Source: Candidatus Pelagibacter sp.
GTDB taxonomy: Bacteria; Pseudomonadota; Alphaproteobacteria; Pelagibacterales; Pelagibacteraceae
Direction of reading: 5' to 3'
NCBI GenBank assembly: GCA_017880265.1
Contig: JAFJTK010000086.1
Coordinates: 1-9,996, forward strand
DNA: 9,996 bases
How positions within the stretch are numbered: the first letter of the stretch is position 1; each line of letters opens with the position of its first letter. The position numbers and the translations under genes were made by a program. Below the pieces are notes generated by a model that was given only the letters and a program-made list of their open reading frames with translations, made no database searches and was not told the origin of the DNA. Positions 1-7,378 of this stretch are shown here, piece by piece.

Positions 1-562
1 TAGCAGATAAATTATATGTCGGTGTACCATCTTTTCTTAAAATTATGAAATCTTCAATTGTATCATTATTAATTTCTACATCTCCTTGGACCAAATCTTT
101 TAATACTGTTGATCCTTCTATTTTACTTTTAAATCTTATGACTGGTTTTATATCTTTAGGAGCGTCAGTTTCTGGCACATCTCTCCATTTCCTATTGTAA
201 ATATAAGGAAGTTTTTTTTGTCTAGCTCTTTTTTTTTGCTCTTCAATTTCCTCTGTTGAACAATAACATTTATACGCATTACCATTTTTTAAAAGTTCAT
301 TTGCAACATTTACGTGATCTTTAATTTTAGTTGATTGAATATATTCTTCTCCATCATGCTCTATACCAAGCCATTTTAAAGATTTAATAATCTGAATTTT
401 ATGCTCATCTTTAGATCTTTCTTTATCAGTATCTTCAATTCTAAGGTGAAAAGTTCCTTTTTGGTTTTTTGAAAATAACCAATTAAAGAGTGCTGTTCTT
501 ACACCACCAATATGAAGAGCTCCAGTAGGTGAGGGAGCAAATCTAGTTGCTACTTTTGACAT
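1..562 (-). CDS. gltX: Glutamyl-tRNA synthetase, N-terminal part (cut by left edge)
   Basis: Class I aminoacyl-tRNA synthetase that charges tRNA-Glu (and in many alphaproteobacteria also a tRNA-Gln) with glutamate in the cytoplasm. The visible 187 residues begin MSKVATRFAPSPTG and contain the class I HIGH-type signature (HIGG, residues 17-20), the RIEDTD block (41-46) and, at the cut end, the DGTPTYNLSA segment (178-187) of the Rossmann fold. The KMSKS loop and anticodon-binding domain lie outside the window. A CYC pair is present at 99-101, but the second Cys/His pair of the E. coli zinc site is replaced by YNRKW (122-126), so this looks like a zinc-free version. The start ATG is 22 bp after the lexA stop, so it is probably co-transcribed with lexA. 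No Shine-Dalgarno sequence precedes it. Alphaproteobacteria often carry two gltX paralogues and I cannot tell which one this is. Confidence 0.96.
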   Translation of the reverse strand, partial: MSKVATRFAPSPTGALHIGGVRTALFNWLFSKNQKGTFHLRIEDTDKERSKDEHKIQIIKSLKWLGIEHDGEEYIQSTKIKDHVNVANELLKNGNAYKCYCSTEEIEEQKKRARQKKLPYIYNRKWRDVPETDAPKDIKPVIRFKSKIEGSTVLKDLVQGDVEINNDTIEDFIILRKDGTPTYNLSA

Positions 563-584
563 CAGTGATGTTTAGACTATTTTT

Positions 585-1262
585 TTAGAAGTTTCTATAT
601 AAAGATACCAAAACTCCTTGGACTTTAACTCTATCTGGTCCAAAAATTTTAGTTTCATAATTTCTATTAGCACTTTCAAGTGCAACCACTTTACCTTTTT
701 TACGAATTCTTTTAAGCATAGCCTCATGCTCATCAATTAAAGCTACTACAATTTTTCCATTATCAGCAGTATCTGTTCTTCTAATAATTACAGTATCACC
801 CTCATTGATACCAGCTTCTATCATAGAGTCTCCTTGAACTTTTAATCCAAAATAATCACCATTTTTTTCTAGATTACTTGGTAGAGGAATTCTTGATACT
901 TCATTTTGTATAGCTTCAACTGGAGTTCCAGCAGCTATTTTCCCAAGTACAGGAACTTCCATTTCATCAGAATTAATATTAACCTCATCCAAACCACCTT
1001 TAATTACGCTAGGTGAAAAACTGTTATATATATCATTTGCAGATGCCGTTTCTGGCAATTTAATCACCTCTAAAGCTCTTGCTTTGTGGGCTAATCTCTT
1101 AATGAATCCTCTTTCTTCTAATGCACTAATTAATCTATGAATTCCTGATTTTGACTTTAAATTAAGTGATTGTTTCATTTCCTCATAAGAGGGTGAAACG
1201 CCAGAACTTCTCAACTTCTTGTTGATAAATAAAAGCAGGTTTTTTTGTTTTTTAGTAAGCAT
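585..1262 (-). CDS. lexA: LexA repressor, SOS regulator and self-cleaving serine protease
   Basis: Repressor of the SOS DNA-damage regulon; RecA filaments trigger its self-cleavage. It has 225 residues, normal for alphaproteobacterial LexA. The N-terminal winged helix-turn-helix spans about residues 1-66 and starts MLTKKQ, the family's usual opening, which supports this start. The recognition region lies around SPSYEEMKQSL (23-33) and SGIHRLISALEERG (39-52). A linker follows, then the peptidase S24 domain from about 103: Ala-Gly cleavage site A111-G112 in GKIAAGTP, catalytic Ser146 in QGDSM, and catalytic Lys184 in AMLKRI. All catalytic elements are intact. It has its own 89-bp upstream region with a LexA operator, so it is expected to repress itself. 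gltX follows 22 bp downstream. Its position next to trpC is known from other alphaproteobacteria, where moaC and moeA usually lie between them; here they are missing. Confidence 0.97.
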   Translation of the reverse strand: MLTKKQKNLLLFINKKLRSSGVSPSYEEMKQSLNLKSKSGIHRLISALEERGFIKRLAHKARALEVIKLPETASANDIYNSFSPSVIKGGLDEVNINSDEMEVPVLGKIAAGTPVEAIQNEVSRIPLPSNLEKNGDYFGLKVQGDSMIEAGINEGDTVIIRRTDTADNGKIVVALIDEHEAMLKRIRKKGKVVALESANRNYETKIFGPDRVKVQGVLVSLYRNF

Positions 1263-1286
1263 AAGAACAAATATCGTACAAATAAT

Positions 1287-1301
1287 GTTCTATAAAAGTT
1301 C
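1287..1301. promoter_or_regulatory. LexA operator (SOS box), GTTC-N7-GTTC
   Basis: The plus strand reads GTTCTATAAAAGTTC, an exact direct repeat GTTC-N7-GTTC, the established alphaproteobacterial LexA recognition motif (different from the CTG-N10-CAG box of E. coli). It ends 25 bp upstream of the lexA ATG and overlaps the candidate -10 region, an ideal place for autorepression. The sequence match is exact; binding is inferred. Confidence 0.85.
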
Positions 1302-1315
1302 TTATAAAGAAACAA
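1289..1315 (-). promoter_or_regulatory. lexA: Candidate lexA promoter overlapping the SOS box
   Basis: On the minus strand a TTGTTT (plus-strand positions 1310-1315) lies 15 bp upstream of TATAGA (1289-1294). The hexamers are reasonable matches to sigma-70 consensus but the spacer is 2 bp shorter than ideal, so the exact elements are uncertain. The -10 candidate falls inside the LexA operator, which supports a repressible promoter here. Transcription would start near 1282, giving a leader of about 20 nt. No terminator hairpin is visible between the trpC stop and this point, so read-through from the trp operon into lexA remains possible. Confidence 0.4.
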
Positions 1316-1351
1316 TAGTAAAAAAACTAAGTAAAATAGGGGTTAATTTAA

Positions 1352-2143
1352 CTACAAAACTGAGAAAATAGAATTTTCTGACAAATTTTTTAAAAGTGAT
1401 TCACCAATTAAAAAAGTTTTTATAGAAGTTTTATTATTCAAATCCAAAAGTTCATCTTTTGTTTTAATTCCACTCTCAGAAATTAAAGGTCCTTGATGAT
1501 TTAAAAGCACATTATGAATATCGTAGGTTGTATTAATATCAGTTTTGAGTGTTTTTAAGTTTCTATTATTAATTCCAATTAAAGCCTCTTTAAAATTTAA
1601 AGCTTTCTCTGCCTCCTCTACGGTATGAACCTCAACAATTACCGACATGTTTAATCTTAAAGCTTCTTCATAAAGTTCATTGGCCAAATCATCAGACACG
1701 CCAGCTAATATAATTAAGATTGCATCAGCACCATAACTCTTTGCCAAAGGTATTTGAAATTTATCAATAAAAAAATCTTTACATAAAACTGGTAAGTTAA
1801 ATTTTTGTTTAATTTTACTGATATGAATTAGATTTCCTAAAAAAAAATCTTCCTCAGTAAGAACAGACAAACAAGTTACATTATTATCGTTATAAATTTT
1901 TGCAATCTCAACAGGATTATAATCTTCTATAATCACTCCTGCTGAAGGACTAGCTTTTTTAATTTCGGCGATTATTGATATTTTATCTTGAATTATGTTG
2001 TTTTGAATTTTTTCTTTAAAATCAATAAAAGTATTATTTTTATCAATGATTTCATTTAAAGAGTCTAAACTTATTGATTTTTTAAGAGTATCAACTCTTT
2101 CAATTTTTTTTGAGATAATATTATTTAATATATTCTCAGACAT
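1352..2143 (-). CDS. trpC: Indole-3-glycerol phosphate synthase
   Basis: Converts 1-(o-carboxyphenylamino)-1-deoxyribulose 5-phosphate to indole-3-glycerol phosphate, with loss of CO2 and water. It has 263 residues, the usual size of a monofunctional TrpC; there is no fused TrpF domain. The (beta/alpha)8 barrel carries the family's active-site blocks: IIAEIKKASPSAG (57-69) with E60 and K62, VLCKDFF (119-125) with general-acid K122, IVEVHT (169-174) with E171, INNRNL (191-196) with N192, and the phosphate-binding ISESGI (221-226). Its start lies inside trpD, overlapping that gene's end by 8 bp, consistent with translational coupling. It is the last gene of the ppiD-trpEGDC unit. TrpF, which makes its substrate, is not in the window and must be encoded elsewhere. 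Confidence 0.97.
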   Translation of the reverse strand: MSENILNNIISKKIERVDTLKKSISLDSLNEIIDKNNTFIDFKEKIQNNIIQDKISIIAEIKKASPSAGVIIEDYNPVEIAKIYNDNNVTCLSVLTEEDFFLGNLIHISKIKQKFNLPVLCKDFFIDKFQIPLAKSYGADAILIILAGVSDDLANELYEEALRLNMSVIVEVHTVEEAEKALNFKEALIGINNRNLKTLKTDINTTYDIHNVLLNHQGPLISESGIKTKDELLDLNNKTSIKTFLIGESLLKNLSENSIFSVL

Positions 2144-3128
2144 TTTGTATTTTTTCTAAATGTGAGTAGGGCTTCCCAGTTAAAATAAACTCTCTTGCAA
2201 ATTTATATGCATCTGAAAATTGTGTAAATTTTTCACTCACAATTAATCCAGCTGCTGCATTTAAACAAACAGCTTTTGAAAAATCATTATCTTTGCCTTT
2301 AAAAATTTCAATCATTTTATCAGCGTTAAAGTTAGCATCATCTCCAATTAAATTTTCAAATTTTTCCGCATTGACATTGAGAGTTTTTGGATCAATTATG
2401 ATTTCAGATATTTTTCCATCTTTTAATTGAATTACATTTGTTTTTGCATAGGGAGAGATTTCATCTAATCCATCTTCACTATTTACAATCCATGCAAACT
2501 TAATATTTAAATTTTTAAGTCCTTCTGCAAATATTTTAAGTAACTTTTTATCAAAAACACCTACAACTTGTCTATTAACTAATGCAGGGTTACTTAATGG
2601 ACCAATCATATTAAAAATTGTTCTTTTACCAATTTTTTTTCTGACAGGGCCAACAAATCTCATTGCACTATGATAATTTGGTGCAAACATAAAACCAAAG
2701 TTATTATTATTAATCTCTTTTTCTATATCGTTAGGCTCAAGATCTATTTTAATCTTAAGAGCCTCTAAAACATCACCAGATCCACATTTTGATGATACAG
2801 CTTTATTGCCGTGTTTTGCTACTTTTGTGCCCATACTAGCCAAAAGCAAAGCAGAAGCAGTAGAGATATTAAGAGTATTCATGCCATCTCCTCCTGTTCC
2901 GCAAGTATCCACACAATCAACAACATTTACTCTTTTTGATTTTTCCCTAAGCACATAAACACCACCAGCAATTTCATCAGAAACTTCACCCTTTTCAGAA
3001 AGTAGAGTTAAAAAATTATAAATTTCATCTTCGCTAGCTTTTCCAGTCATTAATAATTCGAAAGAAGATTTACTTTCTTCAAATGTTAAATTTTCTTTTT
3101 GTCGTAATTTTTCTAAAATTTTTTCCAT
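2136..3128 (-). CDS. trpD: Anthranilate phosphoribosyltransferase
   Basis: Transfers the phosphoribosyl group of PRPP to anthranilate, the second step of tryptophan synthesis. It has 330 residues and is complete. The small N-terminal helical domain covers about residues 1-65. The PRPP/Mg-binding glycine loop is CGTGGDG (76-82), followed by NIST (87-90), the KHGNKAVSSKCGSGDVLEAL segment (105-124), the anthranilate-binding stretch around APNYHSAMR (149-157) with R169 in GKRTIFN, and the metal-binding acidic pair D222-E223 in GLDEIS. It is not fused to trpG, unlike the E. coli TrpGD protein. Its ATG follows the trpG stop directly (TAAATG), and its 3' end overlaps trpC by 8 bp. No Shine-Dalgarno sequence is seen, so translation probably depends on coupling to trpG. 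Confidence 0.97.
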   Translation of the reverse strand: MEKILEKLRQKENLTFEESKSSFELLMTGKASEDEIYNFLTLLSEKGEVSDEIAGGVYVLREKSKRVNVVDCVDTCGTGGDGMNTLNISTASALLLASMGTKVAKHGNKAVSSKCGSGDVLEALKIKIDLEPNDIEKEINNNNFGFMFAPNYHSAMRFVGPVRKKIGKRTIFNMIGPLSNPALVNRQVVGVFDKKLLKIFAEGLKNLNIKFAWIVNSEDGLDEISPYAKTNVIQLKDGKISEIIIDPKTLNVNAEKFENLIGDDANFNADKMIEIFKGKDNDFSKAVCLNAAAGLIVSEKFTQFSDAYKFAREFILTGKPYSHLEKIQNV

Positions 3129-3698
3129 TTATTTATAATTTATAAAGTTTTTTAATATTTTAATTCCTATTTTAGTTTTAATACTTTCTGGGTGGAATTG
3201 TACACCATGAATATTATATTCTTTATGCTTAACACCCATTATCAATCCATCATCAGTTTCAGCGGTAATCTCTAAATTTTTAGATAATGATTTTTTATCA
3301 ATAATTAGACTATGATACCTTGTTGCTTCAAATGTACTCGGAAGATTTTTTAAAATTCCAATTTTTTTTGATTTAATTCTACTCGTTTTTCCATGCATTA
3401 AATTTTTTGCTTGAATAATTTTAGAACCAAAAACTTGACCTATAATTTGATGACCCAAACATACTCCCAGAAAAGGAATTTCTTTATAAAGAGTATTTAA
3501 AATATCTAAACAATTTCCAGATTGATTTGGATTTCCAGGTCCAGGTGAAATTACAATTTTATCATATTTATTTTTTAAAATTTCTTTAGAGGTTATTTTG
3601 TCATTTCTAATAACATCAACTTTGGTCTTTAATGATGAAAGATAATGATAAAGATTAAATGTAAAACTATCATAATTATCTATCAATAATATTTTCAT
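3129..3698 (-). CDS. trpG: Anthranilate synthase component II (glutamine amidotransferase)
   Basis: Class I glutamine amidotransferase that releases ammonia from glutamine for TrpE. It has 189 residues, typical of a stand-alone TrpG/PabA. The N-terminus (MKILLIDNYDSFTFNL) is the classic family start. The oxyanion region is SPGPGNP (51-57), the nucleophile is Cys80 in GVCLGHQ, MHGK is at 101-104 and RYHSL at 127-131, and the His169-Glu171 pair sits in VQFHPES, giving a complete catalytic triad. Its ATG shares one base with the trpE stop (TAATG). Because pabA and trpG are hard to separate by sequence, and no second copy is visible here, this subunit could also serve p-aminobenzoate synthase (PabB) elsewhere in the genome. 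Its place between trpE and trpD makes anthranilate synthase the main role. Confidence 0.95.
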   Translation of the reverse strand: MKILLIDNYDSFTFNLYHYLSSLKTKVDVIRNDKITSKEILKNKYDKIVISPGPGNPNQSGNCLDILNTLYKEIPFLGVCLGHQIIGQVFGSKIIQAKNLMHGKTSRIKSKKIGILKNLPSTFEATRYHSLIIDKKSLSKNLEITAETDDGLIMGVKHKEYNIHGVQFHPESIKTKIGIKILKNFINYK

Positions 3699-5158
3699 TA
3701 TCTTAAAGCGTTAATCAAAGCTTTTGCTTTATTAACAGTTTCCTCATATTCTTTAATTGGTTTGCTGTCTGCTACAATTCCTGCTCCAGCTTGAACATAA
3801 AATTTTTTATTTTTAGCAACTGCTGTCCTTAGGGCAATACAGGTATCAAATTCACCATTAGCTGAAAAATATCCAATTCCACCCGCGTATACTTTCCTTC
3901 TTGTTGTTTCTAACTCATCAATAATTTCCATAGCTCTAATTTTAGGTGCACCCGATACTGTTCCTGCTGGAAAACCCGCTAATAGAGACTTAAATTTAGA
4001 GAACTTTTTATTGTATTCTCCTACAACATTAGAAACTATGTGCATAACATGAGAATATCTCTCAATAATAAAGCTTTCAGTAACTTTAACTGAATTAACT
4101 TTAGAGACTTTACCAGCATCATTTCTTCCTAAATCTAAAAGCATTAAATGTTCAGACAATTCTTTTTTATCTCTTAATAAATCTTTTTCGTAATAAAGGT
4201 CCTCTTTATAGTTTTTTCCCCTAGGTCTAGTTCCAGCTATAGGTCTTACAGTAATTTTGTTATCTCTTAATCTCACTAATATTTCGGGACTAGCACCAAC
4301 TATTTGAAAATCACTAAAATTAAAAAAGAACATAAAAGGTGAAGGATTTGTAATTCTTAATTTTTTATAAATTTCTAAAGGATTTTTTGTTAATTTTGCC
4401 TCAAATCTCTGACTTAATACTACTTGAAAAATATCTCCCAACTTAATGTACTTCTTTGCTTTGTTTACCATATTAAGAAATTTATTTTTAGAGGTGTTTG
4501 ATTTAACTTTGATTTCTTTTACAGTTTTATCTTTTGAGTTACTTAAATTTTTTATAGAGGATTGAATTGATAGTTTAAAAAGCTCTGATTTAATTTCATC
4601 GAACTTTCTTTGATAATTAATAATTTTTTCATCATTAAAAATATTAATTATATAAAATATTTCTTTTTTTAAATTGTCGTGAATTACAAGTGTTCTAGGT
4701 CTTAATAATCTTACATCAGGTAGATTTAGATCGTTTTTGCAATTATTTGGTATTTTTTCAACGTATCTAATTGAGTCATACGAAAAATATCCTGATATTA
4801 AAGAACATATCTTTGGTAGTTTTTTTGGAGTTTCAAATTTAAATTCCTCAATTATTTTTTCGATTAATTGATTAGGCTTATCTTTTAATTTGAATTTTTT
4901 CTTACCCTTAATCAAATATGAATTTTTATTATTAAATTCCCAAATTTTATCAGGGTTTTTACCAAAAATTGTATATCTACCTTTAATTTTACCTTTTTCA
5001 ACAGACTCAAAAATAAAACTATTTTTTTCGATTAAAAAGTTATCGATAAGATTTATGACCTCATCATCGTTTTTTACTTTTTTAGATGTGTAGATTATTT
5101 GATTTTTATTGCTTCTGTGTCGAAACTTAAAATCTTTGAAGTTTCGATTGATTATCAT
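3698..5158 (-). CDS. trpE: Anthranilate synthase component I
   Basis: Makes anthranilate from chorismate and ammonia, the committed step of tryptophan synthesis. It has 486 residues. The N-terminal domain carries FESVE (50-54), equivalent to the LLES feedback-inhibition motif of other TrpE proteins, with the key serine at 52, so tryptophan inhibition is likely retained. The NPSPFMFF motif is at 271-278, usual for TrpE tryptophan-sensing contacts. The chorismate-binding domain includes VGASPE (287-292), RPIAGTRPRG (305-314), the EHLMLLDLGRND block (336-347), FPAGTVSGAPKIRAME (396-411), YAGGIGY (424-430), and the C-terminal QAGAGIVADS (456-465) with EYEET (470-474). It overlaps the ppiD-like gene by 4 bp (ATGA) upstream and trpG by 1 bp downstream. 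No leader peptide or attenuator can precede it, because the upstream DNA is coding. PabB is the main alternative, but the trp neighbours argue against it. Confidence 0.96.
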   Translation of the reverse strand: MIINRNFKDFKFRHRSNKNQIIYTSKKVKNDDEVINLIDNFLIEKNSFIFESVEKGKIKGRYTIFGKNPDKIWEFNNKNSYLIKGKKKFKLKDKPNQLIEKIIEEFKFETPKKLPKICSLISGYFSYDSIRYVEKIPNNCKNDLNLPDVRLLRPRTLVIHDNLKKEIFYIINIFNDEKIINYQRKFDEIKSELFKLSIQSSIKNLSNSKDKTVKEIKVKSNTSKNKFLNMVNKAKKYIKLGDIFQVVLSQRFEAKLTKNPLEIYKKLRITNPSPFMFFFNFSDFQIVGASPEILVRLRDNKITVRPIAGTRPRGKNYKEDLYYEKDLLRDKKELSEHLMLLDLGRNDAGKVSKVNSVKVTESFIIERYSHVMHIVSNVVGEYNKKFSKFKSLLAGFPAGTVSGAPKIRAMEIIDELETTRRKVYAGGIGYFSANGEFDTCIALRTAVAKNKKFYVQAGAGIVADSKPIKEYEETVNKAKALINALR

Positions 5159-6576
5159 TTGAAATAATTTTTAACTCTATCAATAGTTTTTTGATTTAAT
5201 TGAACTTGATATTTCGAATTAAGCAACTGATCATAAGATTGAAGTATTGATTTTCTAGTATTTGTATTTTGATTGTTAACAAAATTTAGATAATTTTCAT
5301 CTGTTTCGCTAAATGTATTTTTTTTGGAATTAACTAATTTTACTAGATAGATTTTATTTTCTTTATCATTTACTAAAGTATAAGAATTTAAAGGTAAGGA
5401 GTACAATATTTTAACTGAATTTGCTTCAAATCTATTATTGTCTCTTATTGAGTTTATAGTTAAGTACTCTTTGCTGTAACCAGCCATTTCTTTAAACTTA
5501 TTATCATCAAATTTTTTACTTTGTATTTCTTCTAAGACACTTCTATTCAAATCAAACTTCCCTTTTTGATATACTAATTCTCGAATTTCTTCCTTTGTAT
5601 CCTGATCTGCTAGATCTGGACCACGATCAAACTTATTTGTTATAGAATACAGTAAAAAATTATCTCCATTTTCAATTAGATCCATTTCAGACGATCTCTT
5701 TGAATAAATTAAATCTTCATTTATTTTTTTTGTTGAGCTTGGAGTAAATTCTTTAATCTCAGTTATATCTACTTTTATATTCTGGATTATTGACTGAAAG
5801 TTCTCACCATTTGAAATTCTATTTTCAATTTTATCTATTTCATCAAAAAAATCTTGATTAAATTCCTCTAACCCTATTAAAATTTTAGGGTTCAACACAG
5901 CATATTTAAAATCAATATATTCTCTTTTTAGCTGATCTTTATTTTCATCTAAAAACTTATTTATCTCTTGATCTGTAAAACTTTCTTTATCTTTATAAAA
6001 GTTTTCCATTGCAAAATACTCAATTTCTAAAGACTTATTTTCTTCTTCAAACTTTTTTTTAGTCTGAAAATTGGGAGTGATTGTTCCTGCTCCAATAAAA
6101 TCAAATAGGTGTTTTTGTAGTTCACGATTTTTTAATTGTAATTCAAACATTGGTGCTGACATATTGTTTGAAAGTAAAAATTTTTCATATTTGGTTCTTT
6201 GAAAAATGTTATTTTCATCTTGAAAATTCTTATTTTCTTTAATCTTTTTTAGAACTGTTAATTCCGTAATTGAAAGATTGAAATCTTCTACCTCTAAATC
6301 AATTAAAGTTGTTGAGATTAATCCGGATAGAAGTTCTTCAATAATATTATTGTCTAAATTTTCTCTGATAGCTTGTTGTGAAATCCCACTTTGATTAAGA
6401 TAGTTCATGAAATCTTGAGTGGTTACATTTGTTTTATTTATCTTAGCAATATTATTTTGATTGTTAGTGCTGAAACCACCTCCAAAACCACCAAAGCCGA
6501 ATGCAATTATAATGACCGCAATTAAGATTAAACCACCTAATTTTTTTCCACCAAATTTTTTCAAAGTTTCTATCAT
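5155..6576 (-). CDS. ppiD: PpiD/SurA-like membrane-anchored periplasmic folding factor
   Basis: Probable chaperone (parvulin-family relative) that helps fold exported proteins at the periplasmic face of the inner membrane. It has 473 residues, clearly shorter than typical PpiD proteins of about 600 or more. A lysine-rich start (KKFGGKK, 6-12) is followed by one hydrophobic segment (about 14-30) and a glycine run FGGFGGGF (28-35), giving a type II membrane anchor with the rest in the periplasm. Residues about 40-190 resemble the SurA/PpiD N-terminal chaperone domain (AKINKTNVTTQDF at 44-56). The following 200-340 region resembles PpiD only weakly, and I cannot find the usual conserved parvulin active-site pattern. 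It is the first gene of the unit and its stop overlaps the trpE start by 4 bp (ATGA). The start lies just past a 55-bp divergent region. The assignment rests on architecture and context more than on strong motifs. Confidence 0.75.
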   Translation of the reverse strand: MIETLKKFGGKKLGGLILIAVIIIAFGFGGFGGGFSTNNQNNIAKINKTNVTTQDFMNYLNQSGISQQAIRENLDNNIIEELLSGLISTTLIDLEVEDFNLSITELTVLKKIKENKNFQDENNIFQRTKYEKFLLSNNMSAPMFELQLKNRELQKHLFDFIGAGTITPNFQTKKKFEEENKSLEIEYFAMENFYKDKESFTDQEINKFLDENKDQLKREYIDFKYAVLNPKILIGLEEFNQDFFDEIDKIENRISNGENFQSIIQNIKVDITEIKEFTPSSTKKINEDLIYSKRSSEMDLIENGDNFLLYSITNKFDRGPDLADQDTKEEIRELVYQKGKFDLNRSVLEEIQSKKFDDNKFKEMAGYSKEYLTINSIRDNNRFEANSVKILYSLPLNSYTLVNDKENKIYLVKLVNSKKNTFSETDENYLNFVNNQNTNTRKSILQSYDQLLNSKYQVQLNQKTIDRVKNYFK

Positions 6577-6631
6577 TAGCTATAAATTTATTGATCTGTA
6601 AAAAACAAATCTATAGATTAAAATTTCAATT
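6577..6631. promoter_or_regulatory. Divergent promoter region between ppiD-trpEGDC and tpiA-secG
   Basis: This 55-bp AT-rich gap is the only place for promoters of both arms, because genes point away from it on each side. For the plus strand, TTGATC (6591-6596) and TAGATT (6614-6619) are separated by 17 bp and would start transcription near 6626, leaving a tpiA leader of about 6 nt. For the minus strand I find no convincing -35/-10 pair. There is no room for a trp leader peptide and attenuator, and I see no operator-like inverted repeat. The presence of promoters is inferred from layout; the individual hexamers are weak. Confidence 0.5.
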
Positions 6632-7372
6632 ATGACAAATAAATATATGTATTTTATAGCTAATTGGAAAATGTTCGGTGAATTAAGAACATTAAATTCC
6701 CTTGATAGCGTTATAAATTTTTCAAAAAAAAATAAAAAGAGTAAATTTAGAATTATTTATTGCCCACCTAATACTCTTATACGCCCATTATCAAAAAGAT
6801 TAAAAAAAACAAATTTAGAAGTTGGAGCGCAAAACTGTCATGAGAATGAAAACTATGGGCCTTTTACAGGTCACGTAAATTCAAAAATGTTAAAAAATGT
6901 TGGAGCTAAATATGTTATTTTAGGACACTCAGAAAATAGACAATCTGGTGAGACTGATAAATTGATTAATTTAAAAATTAAAAGTGCAATTAAATCTAAT
7001 CTAAAAGTTATTTTTTGTATTGGAGAAACACTGAGTGAAAAAAGAAAAAAAATAACTAATAAAATTCTATCAAAACAAATTAATAATGGATTAAAATCTA
7101 TTAAAGATACTTCTAAAATTATAATAGCTTATGAACCTGTCTGGTCTATTGGCACAGGTTTAATTCCAAAATCAAATGATCTAACAAATTCAATTTCATA
7201 TATTAAAAGTAAATTTGTTAGAAAAACTCCAAAAGTTTTATATGGAGGTTCTGTAAATAATAAAAATATTGATGAATTAAAAGATATTAACATTATTGAT
7301 GGTTTTTTGGTTGGTGGAGCCTCTCAAAATTCAAAAAAATTTATTGATATAATTAAAAAAACCTTTAATTAA
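6632..7372 (+). CDS. tpiA: Triosephosphate isomerase
   Basis: Interconverts dihydroxyacetone phosphate and glyceraldehyde 3-phosphate in glycolysis and gluconeogenesis. It has 246 residues, a normal TIM-barrel length. Catalytic residues are all present: N11 and K13 in ANWKM, electrophile H99 in GHSENR, and base E168 in YEPVW. The flexible lid (loop 6) is PVWSIGTG (169-176), and the phosphate-binding YGGSVN (204-209) and FLVGGAS (225-231) are intact. A second in-frame ATG at residue 6 (MYFIANWK) would also give a plausible N-terminus; I kept the first ATG because nothing excludes it. No Shine-Dalgarno sequence precedes either. It is the first gene of the plus-strand unit and is followed 6 bp later by secG. 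Confidence 0.97.
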   Translation: MTNKYMYFIANWKMFGELRTLNSLDSVINFSKKNKKSKFRIIYCPPNTLIRPLSKRLKKTNLEVGAQNCHENENYGPFTGHVNSKMLKNVGAKYVILGHSENRQSGETDKLINLKIKSAIKSNLKVIFCIGETLSEKRKKITNKILSKQINNGLKSIKDTSKIIIAYEPVWSIGTGLIPKSNDLTNSISYIKSKFVRKTPKVLYGGSVNNKNIDELKDINIIDGFLVGGASQNSKKFIDIIKKTFN

Positions 7373-7378
7373 GCCTCC

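Noticed and set aside
229..237. Nine-base T run in gltX as a possible frameshift or slippage site
   Set aside because: The reading frame continues intact with conserved GltX residues on both sides, and such runs are common in this AT-rich DNA.
1263..1351. A Rho-independent terminator between trpC and lexA
   Set aside because: T-runs exist, but no inverted repeat stem precedes them on the minus strand; the notable structure there is the GTTC direct repeat.
4890..5093. Plus-strand open frame of 67 codons inside trpE
   Set aside because: It lies opposite the conserved trpE coding sequence, its product is an F/L/S-rich low-complexity string as expected from the antisense of AT-rich coding DNA, and it has no ribosome binding site or homology-like motif.
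6577..6631. A trp leader peptide or attenuator upstream of the trp unit
   Set aside because: The 55-bp gap holds no short Trp-codon-rich frame, no competing hairpins and no T-tract terminator, and ppiD lies between it and trpE.
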